From assembly GCA_017456555.1 (NCBI GenBank), contig JAFTJF010000007.1, positions 1-64,000 on the forward strand: a stretch of DNA of 64,000 nucleotides. The letters run 5' to 3'. The stretch's first letter is position 1. Each line of letters opens with the position of its first letter. Source of the stretch: Clostridia bacterium. Lineage in GTDB: Bacteria; Bacillota; Clostridia; TANB77; CAG-508. The notes beneath the pieces are model-generated. The model did no database searches, was not told the origin of the DNA, and saw only the letters and a program-made list of their open reading frames with translations. Positions 59,301-64,000 of the stretch are shown in pieces. A program made the position numbers and the translations under genes.

Positions 59301-61361
59301 ACAAACATCAATTATTGGTACAAATACTTTCGCAAATTTTTCTTTCTTTTTAGAAATAACTCTAAATATGATTAATATTACCCATACTAATGTTGACATT
59401 ATTCCCAATGCTAAATATTGGTCTGTATTTGTATTTCTATAAGTTTTGTTTACTATATTTGGTGCAGTTGTTTTTTGTTTTAATAAAACAGAATTTAATG
59501 CCAAATCTGAAGATTCATCTATTGCCATTGCATATAAATCTGCAGCAGTCATTCCATCATCTAAAACTATATCTTCTAATGCAAGTTTTATATTATCTAT
59601 TGATAAATCATTTTCAGCTAAAGATAATATTGCTTCATCTAAAATACTTACAAGCAATGCTGAATCAACTTTTTCATTTGATTCATTTGTTGTTACAAAT
59701 TTTACATCTAATGTATCACCCGGTTTATATTCTTCTTTACTTGGCTCAACAGAAATATTTAATTCTTTATTTGGTTTTATAAAAATTGTTTTTTTAGAAT
59801 AATTCGCTAAAGAATTATAGTTATAATCATATGTGTAAAATCTATTTGAATTTGATCTAGTATTTGGAACATATATATCTACAATTCCAGATACATCTTC
59901 TAAATTAATTTTTACACTTTCTTCATCTGTTGCTATTGTTTTTATTAGCTCATTAGCTTTAAAAACATATATATTTTTAGTATTTGTATCAACTTTTGAA
60001 TTTATAGTTATTTCAATATCTTCTCCAACATTGTATTTAACTTTATCTGTTTTTATTAAAGCTGAAAAATTACTATTTATTAAAGCTTTATGATTTTTAG
60101 ATACTTTATTTCCGTTCATATCTTCTGATTCAACAGTTATTATTTGATATTCTGTAGTTTCTAAATTTTCTGTTTCACTAGCTGTTAAAGTAATTTTTCC
60201 AATTCCATTTTCATCTGAAATTACTTGCTTTGAAACATTTCCAATTTTTACTGTTGAATAAGTTTTAATAGGAGTTCCTGTTACTTCTTTTGTAATAACA
60301 TATATATCATTATCTATTCCTTGAGCAATTTCTGAATATTCAGGAATTACTTCTATTTCATATAAATCTGTTCCACAGAAAATTGTTTTTGATTCTTGAA
60401 CTAAATAGTTAGAAGTATCTGTTACTGAAAAATCTAGAGCTATTTTTGAAGCTTCTTTAAATTCATGTTCAAAAACAAAGCTACCATTTTCATCTGTAAT
60501 TCCTACAACATCTTTTCCATTAATAGTTCCTTTTATTTCTGCGTTCTTTACGGGTTCACCAAAGAAATATTTTCCTGAAACTGTAATTTTAGCTGTTTCT
60601 CCAACAATATACGCTTCTTTATCTGTAGATACAGAAACTTCAAAATTTGGTGTTATATATGGATTTACAGTAAAGTTTTTACTTACCTCTTGTCTTCCAG
60701 TTTCAACTTTTAGTTTGTAAGTTCCACTATTTACTTCATCAGCCAATTTAAAATTTCCTGAAACAATACCATATTCTGAAGACATTGCTTCATTTATATA
60801 AACTCTATTATCATTTCCATCATATATTGAAACTTTTATATTTTGGCTTACTGGTTCATTTTCTTTTTTTGAAACCATTAAAACTCTAAAGTTTATTTCA
60901 TCACCTGGTTTATAAATTCCTTTATCTAATGATATTATTACATTTGATTTAATATCATTTACGATTGTTATTGGAATTTCAGCTGTGTCCAAATAAAATC
61001 CTGATTTTGATTTTACTTTTAAAGTATACTTACCAGATTCTAAATCCTTTGGTAAACTTAAAGAAATTTCTCCTTCTTCACCTTTTTCAATTTCACATTT
61101 TGCTGAAATATCTTTTACTTTTTTATTATCACTATCATATAGATTTGCTGTTATTTTACTTTCCATTGATTTATAAGTATCAGTATTTGTTACAGCAATA
61201 GTGGCATTTATATCTGTTCCACTGTAATAATTTGTACTTGTTTTTACTGTTATTCTTTGTTTTCCTTTCGCAAAAAAAGACCAAAAATAATAACAAGAAA
61301 AAACTATAAGTAAGGCAATTATTATATATAATATGATTTTACCTACTTTTTTCTTAGTCAT
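56319..61361 (-). CDS. Alpha-2-macroglobulin-family protein with an internal membrane block
   Basis: Bacterial macroglobulins trap proteases by a bait region and a reactive thioester. A membrane anchor (8-30) is followed by several MG-like beta domains (such as GKYTLKVKSKSGFYLDTAEIPITIV and DKGIYKPGDEINFRVLMVS). The thioester motif GCFEQ is present with Cys at 1199, inside the helical toroid domain, and a receptor-like domain closes the protein. Unusually, residues about 645-890 contain around eight membrane segments, placed between MG domains, and just after comes a Ser/Glu-rich stretch that may be the bait. 1680 residues. GGGAGG site. Monocistronic. Confidence 0.88.
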   Translation of the reverse strand: MTKKKVGKIILYIIIALLIVFSCYYFWSFFAKGKQRITVKTSTNYYSGTDINATIAVTNTDTYKSMESKITANLYDSDNKKVKDISAKCEIEKGEEGEISLSLPKDLESGKYTLKVKSKSGFYLDTAEIPITIVNDIKSNVIISLDKGIYKPGDEINFRVLMVSKKENEPVSQNIKVSIYDGNDNRVYINEAMSSEYGIVSGNFKLADEVNSGTYKLKVETGRQEVSKNFTVNPYITPNFEVSVSTDKEAYIVGETAKITVSGKYFFGEPVKNAEIKGTINGKDVVGITDENGSFVFEHEFKEASKIALDFSVTDTSNYLVQESKTIFCGTDLYEIEVIPEYSEIAQGIDNDIYVITKEVTGTPIKTYSTVKIGNVSKQVISDENGIGKITLTASETENLETTEYQIITVESEDMNGNKVSKNHKALINSNFSALIKTDKVKYNVGEDIEITINSKVDTNTKNIYVFKANELIKTIATDEESVKINLEDVSGIVDIYVPNTRSNSNRFYTYDYNYNSLANYSKKTIFIKPNKELNISVEPSKEEYKPGDTLDVKFVTTNESNEKVDSALLVSILDEAILSLAENDLSIDNIKLALEDIVLDDGMTAADLYAMAIDESSDLALNSVLLKQKTTAPNIVNKTYRNTNTDQYLALGIMSTLVWVILIIFRVISKKKEKFAKVFVPIIDVCAIFVLMALYAFETFNVMSNGFMVFTILVLAIIAYLLFLYKERDFIFKMIAELIVVPLFALIGVYLISGVFTLIFDSYIDEMFALILGVLILLTLLEFAILKSLSRKKELNKPLTKIYEFSSIISKAVVFWISTIALSEITEFSLLIVIAIYFVYRKFILKETKTKLQDGKIVLNLNASELAGMLVGVLLIIIVIIMTFTSNFAGNITVNDSMSMGGVIQESGTITNFSDPSLDSAMNFATDSIGASKSESTTSSIFDFDISQDSKLESSVTEDIALEDGVVESESEKEIDAQENVRNIFLESLAFIPELVTENGEVNLSTQISDNITTWNIQTVGNTKDGNIGYATGSFKVFKEFFIDYTLPANSVVTDKVSIPVTLYNYTENKLTIDLNVKENDWMTIGEYEKQVSVEPNASKMIYLPIEILKAGNNTLRIESKSGEISDIVEKSLVVKPNGFEKNDVVSSGMIENKYSQDIIFNEKAIDGTQKIKVKLYASPVAQIIENIDAMLAMPTGCFEQTSSSLYPDILVLKYLRENDLNNAELEEMALEYISKGYQKLLTYEVKSEKGGYSLYGDAPAEPVITAFGLMEFDELSEVYPVEESVLMDMIEYLFDVQNVNGTFDYNSTYIGGAASNNDLAMNAYIIWALSEVVPKDERLEKSVSYLENKIDEISDNYTLALLANIFANTENKNLANEVLKMINQNIQTSENGAYITSGITDYYGTRGKYQNIQATALTSMALTKLNSNEKNNSEFIEFLVSQKDARGSWGTTQGTILALKAINSYTQNSDLKDQTITVKLNDQEQKIDIKENALDVYELEFDNVSKENRFSIDMKKGKITYEIIKNYYQKYDDLEKNENLVVTQNIRTEQTVDEVNQTINTNAFAKVNDILNQTITVKNNEEYIENGLLEINIPQGTTPIEESLLNLKYKGLIEKYEYNYNKINIYLRSFEVGREITLDIQYRALYPETITGAAIRFFDYYNPDVEGICNPVNIGITE

Positions 61362-61447
61362 AGAAACCTCCCATTATCTTTTGTTTATACCATTATTTTA
61401 CAGATAATCAATATTTTTTACAATATCATTTATGTAACAATTTATTC

Positions 61448-61486
61448 AAAAAAAGAGTTTGTTTAAAACACGTTTAAACAAACTCT
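61448..61486 (-). terminator. Terminator of the 84-residue gene
   Basis: Arms AAGAGTTTGTTTAAA (61453-61467) and TTTAAACAAACTCTT (61472-61486), T run on the minus-strand side. Confidence 0.9.
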
Positions 61487-61524
61487 TACCTTATACTTTA
61501 TTTACAACTTAAACTTTGAAAAAA

Positions 61525-61779
61525 TTAATTTTTCTTTTTAAACCAATTAAATATATTGATTTCTTGGAATAAGAAATCATGTAATTCTGGGAATTTTACT
61601 TCTTGGAATAAAAAGTCATGAACTTCTGTTAACACTTTTTCCTCTTTTGGTGTTAATTCTAATACTATTGGTTTATTCCAATCTAATTCATTAAAGAATT
61701 TTTTAACTTTTCCCCATGTACCAACAACCATTGGTAAATTTCCTGCATTCTCTGTTTCAACTAATTTATATTCTTTCAT
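61525..61779 (-). CDS. Unrecognised 84-residue protein with an internal duplication
   Basis: Function unknown, soluble. The second half repeats a 13-residue unit: VHDFLFQEVKFPE then LHDFLFQEINIFN, coded by a 39-base tandem duplication (61561-61639). The first half (ENAGNLPMVVGTWGKVKKFFNELDWNKPIVLELTPKEEKVL) is full-length and unrepeated. GGGAGG site and its own terminator support a real gene. Confidence 0.75.
   Translation of the reverse strand: MKEYKLVETENAGNLPMVVGTWGKVKKFFNELDWNKPIVLELTPKEEKVLTEVHDFLFQEVKFPELHDFLFQEINIFNWFKKKN
61561..61639. repeat. 39-base tandem duplication
   Basis: TTCTTGGAATAAGAAATCAT and, 39 bases on, TTCTTGGAATAAAAAGTCAT: two copies with a few changes, in frame within the 84-residue gene. 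Confidence 0.85.
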
Positions 61780-61908
61780 TATTATAATTTCCTCCCTAGT
61801 ACAAAGTATTTCTACTTATATATTTTATACTATATAACGAAAGTTTTATCAATAAAATTTAAATTAAGTTTATATTAATTTTTAATTACCAATTTGTTAC
61901 ATTTTGTA

Positions 61909-63204
61909 TTATTTTGCAATTAAAGTCAAATCCTCTTTACCTATTATTTCAACTTCTTTGATTTCATTATCAAAATTTTCTTCTGACTTCATTTTTACCA
62001 TTATGTAGTTTGCAGTATGTCCTTTATAGAAATCCCCATCTTTTTCTTCAAATAAAACTTCTACTTTTTTTCCAATATATGTATCCAAATATTCATTTTC
62101 ATTTTTATCAGATAATTCAAGCAATCTTTTACTTCTAATTTCTTTTACATCTCCTTGAATTTGATTTTTCATGGCTTCTGCTTTTGTTCCTCTTCTTGGA
62201 GAGTATTTAAAAACATGCATTTTATAAAATTTTATTTTTTCTAAGAAATTATATGTTTCTTCAAACTCTGCTTCTGACTCATCCGGAAAACCAACAATTA
62301 TGTCTGTTGTTAAAATAACATCATTGTAATTTTTTCTTAATCTTTGAACAATCTCTTCAAATTCTTTTATTGTATATCTTCTATTCATTCTTTTTAAAGT
62401 TTCTGTACATCCACTTTGAAGAGATAAATGAAAATGATGACATATTTTGTCTAATTTTGTAAGTCGATTAATAAATTCTTCTGTAATTAATAAAGGTTCT
62501 ATCGATCCAAGTCTTATTCTTTCTATTCCGTCCATTTTATTAATTTCTTCTAATAAATCAATTAATCTATACTCTTCCTTAAAATCTTTTCCATATGATG
62601 CAACATGAATTCCTGTTATTACAACTTCTTTTATTCCTTTTAAAGCTATTTCTTTTATTTCTTTAATAACACTTTCCGGATTTCTACTTCTTACTCTTCC
62701 TCTAGCATAAGGAATTATACAATAAGAGCAAAATCTATCACATCCATCTTGAACTTTTATTACAGCTCTAGTTTTTTCTGTATATGTTACACTTCCAAAA
62801 TCTCCATATTCTTTGTTTTGCATAACATCATCTATTTTATCTAATTTTTCTTTTTCATTTATATACTCTTCCACATATTTTACAATATTTGTTTTTTCAT
62901 TAGTTCCAAGTACTAAATCTATTTCTGGAATTTTTTCAATTTCATCTTTAGCCACTTGAACATAACATCCAACTGCAACAACAATAGATTCTTTATTATT
63001 CTTCTTTGCTTGTCTTAACATTTGTCTAGATTTTCTATCTGACATATTTGTTACTGTACATGTATTTATTACATAAATATCTGCACTTGAGTCAAATTCA
63101 CAAATATCATATCCATTGTTTTGAAAACTTTGAATCATTCCATTTGTTTCATATTGATTAACTTTACAACCTAAAGTTAAAAATGCAACTTTTCTTTTTT
63201 CCAT
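61909..63204 (-). CDS. mtaB: tRNA t6A37 methylthiotransferase MtaB
   Basis: Radical SAM enzyme that adds a methylthio group to t6A at position 37 of tRNAs reading ANN codons. N-terminal MTTase domain with LGCKVNQYET and NTCTVT Cys ligands; radical SAM cluster CDRFCSYCIIPYARGRVRSR; TRAM domain at the end. 431 residues. Start ATG with AAAGGAAG. Close family members MiaB and RimO differ in the start motif, so MtaB is favoured. Confidence 0.93.
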   Translation of the reverse strand: MEKRKVAFLTLGCKVNQYETNGMIQSFQNNGYDICEFDSSADIYVINTCTVTNMSDRKSRQMLRQAKKNNKESIVVAVGCYVQVAKDEIEKIPEIDLVLGTNEKTNIVKYVEEYINEKEKLDKIDDVMQNKEYGDFGSVTYTEKTRAVIKVQDGCDRFCSYCIIPYARGRVRSRNPESVIKEIKEIALKGIKEVVITGIHVASYGKDFKEEYRLIDLLEEINKMDGIERIRLGSIEPLLITEEFINRLTKLDKICHHFHLSLQSGCTETLKRMNRRYTIKEFEEIVQRLRKNYNDVILTTDIIVGFPDESEAEFEETYNFLEKIKFYKMHVFKYSPRRGTKAEAMKNQIQGDVKEIRSKRLLELSDKNENEYLDTYIGKKVEVLFEEKDGDFYKGHTANYIMVKMKSEENFDNEIKEVEIIGKEDLTLIAK

Positions 63205-63240
63205 TTATAGATTCTTCCTTTCTAAAAATTAAATTATTCC

Positions 63241-63280
63241 TTTTAAAAGAAGCACTTAATTTTTTTAAGTGCTTCTTTTA
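63241..63280. terminator. Terminator of the mreB-type gene
   Basis: Arms AAAAGAAGCACTTAA (63245-63259) and TTAAGTGCTTCTTTT (63265-63279); the T's of the tail partly lie in the stem. Confidence 0.75.
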
Positions 63281-63309
63281 AGAGTTGTATAAGTATAAGG
63301 ATTTTATTA

Positions 63310-64000
63310 TTATTTTCTCATTCTATCAATACTATCTAGGTTATCTAAAGCTTTTCCTGTTCCTTTAGCAACACATGAAATAGCATCTTCTGCGATCATT
63401 ACATTTATTCCTGTTTTTTCTTGTAATAATCTATCTAAGCCATCAATTAAGCATCCTCCACCTGTCATGTAAATTCCTTTATCACTAATATCTGCTGCAA
63501 GTTCTGGTGGTGTTCTTTCTAAAACTGAGTGAACAGCATCTATAATTAGCATTGCAGGTTCTTCTAATGCTTCCATCATTTCACTTGAATAAACTGTTAT
63601 TGTTTTTGGAAGACCAGTTATTAAATCTCTTCCTCTAACATCCATTTCCATATCTTGAATTTTTGGAAATACACAACCAATTTGTTGTTTTAATTCTTCT
63701 GCTGTTCTTTCACCAATCATTACATTGTGTCTTTTCTTTAAATATTTGATAATATATTCATCAAATTTATCTCCAGCAACTTTTATTGATGAACTTACAA
63801 CAGAACCACCAAGAGAAATAACTGCGATATCAGTTGTTCCACCACCAATATCTACTATCATATTTCCACATGGTTTTGATATATCTATTCCTGCACCTAT
63901 TGCAGCAGCTATTGGTTCTTCTATTAAATAAACTTTTCTAGCTCCAGCATTTGATGCAGCATCTATAACTGCTTTTTTCTCAACTTCAGTAACTTGAGAA
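63310..64000 (-). CDS. mreB: Rod shape-determining protein MreB/Mbl (3' part)
   Basis: Actin-like protein that directs lateral wall synthesis. The reading frame runs open to the right window edge: upstream of the internal Met it codes VEKKAVIDAASNAGARKVYLIEEPIAAAIGAG. Actin-fold motifs DIGGGTTDIAVISLGG, GERTAEELKQQIG, GLPKTITVYSSEMMEAL, and YMTGGGCLIDGLDRLL. Only about 230 C-terminal residues are in the window; the start is outside. MreB, Mbl and MreBH cannot be told apart from this part. Confidence 0.93.
   Translation of the reverse strand, partial: SQVTEVEKKAVIDAASNAGARKVYLIEEPIAAAIGAGIDISKPCGNMIVDIGGGTTDIAVISLGGSVVSSSIKVAGDKFDEYIIKYLKKRHNVMIGERTAEELKQQIGCVFPKIQDMEMDVRGRDLITGLPKTITVYSSEMMEALEEPAMLIIDAVHSVLERTPPELAADISDKGIYMTGGGCLIDGLDRLLQEKTGINVMIAEDAISCVAKGTGKALDNLDSIDRMRK

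Overview
The window looks like chromosomal DNA of a very AT-rich (roughly 30% GC by eye) low-GC Gram-positive, most likely an endospore-forming member of class Clostridia. Supports: a complete spoIIIAA-AH operon, a dipicolinate synthase A gene, a PolC-type replicase, a Gram-positive sortase system, AGGAGG-type ribosome binding sites, and the pyrH-frr-uppS-cdsA-rasP-polC order. Species cannot be named. Almost everything is on the minus strand; the left edge carries three tandem strong promoters that fire leftward, probably into an rRNA operon just outside. No tRNA, rRNA body, CRISPR array, prophage or transposase gene was seen.

Layout. 1-700: rRNA-type promoters, then eno. 2.3-4.3 kb: an rluA-type pseudouridine synthase on the plus strand and a lipase-like SGNH hydrolase around a long palindrome. 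4.5-15.1 kb: ftsH, DUF1189 membrane protein, alr, FemAB-like ligase, cysS, PBP1A with a Gly/Ser/Thr repeat tail, dprA. 15.2-20 kb: folD, an SH3b wall protein with a sorting signal, its sortase, uppP, dpaA. 20-29 kb: a TPR protein and then the most unusual locus, a three-gene operon of a single-module NRPS (C-A-T-R, read as glycine-activating), a membrane histidine kinase and an HD-GYP response regulator. 29-38.7 kb: DUF1294, polC, a zinc-ribbon protein, a frameshifted rasP, cdsA, uppS, frr, pyrH. 39-41.6 kb: phosphoglycerate-mutase-like phosphatase, Nudix, greA, unknown. 41.8-44.5 kb: two plus-strand genes with foreign-looking codon use around an iron alcohol dehydrogenase. 44.6-50.6 kb: two small membrane proteins and spoIIIA. 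50.7-56.1 kb: gap-pgk-tpiA-gpmI with a YezG-type immunity protein gene at its end. 56.3-61.4 kb: a giant alpha-2-macroglobulin with an internal membrane block. 61.5-64 kb: a small protein, mtaB and the 3' part of mreB/mbl.

How it works together: much of the window serves the cell envelope (lipid carrier synthesis and recycling by UppS/UppP, D-alanine by Alr, PBP1A, FemAB ligase, MreB, sortase) and central glycolysis. The standout candidate for an undescribed system is the NRPS-kinase-HD-GYP operon: the enzyme is predicted to make a reductively released N-acyl-glycine derivative (aldehyde or N-acylethanolamine type), and the kinase/regulator pair encoded directly behind it could sense it and change cyclic-di-GMP. 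That chain is inference from domain content, the adenylation pocket residues and tight operon spacing.
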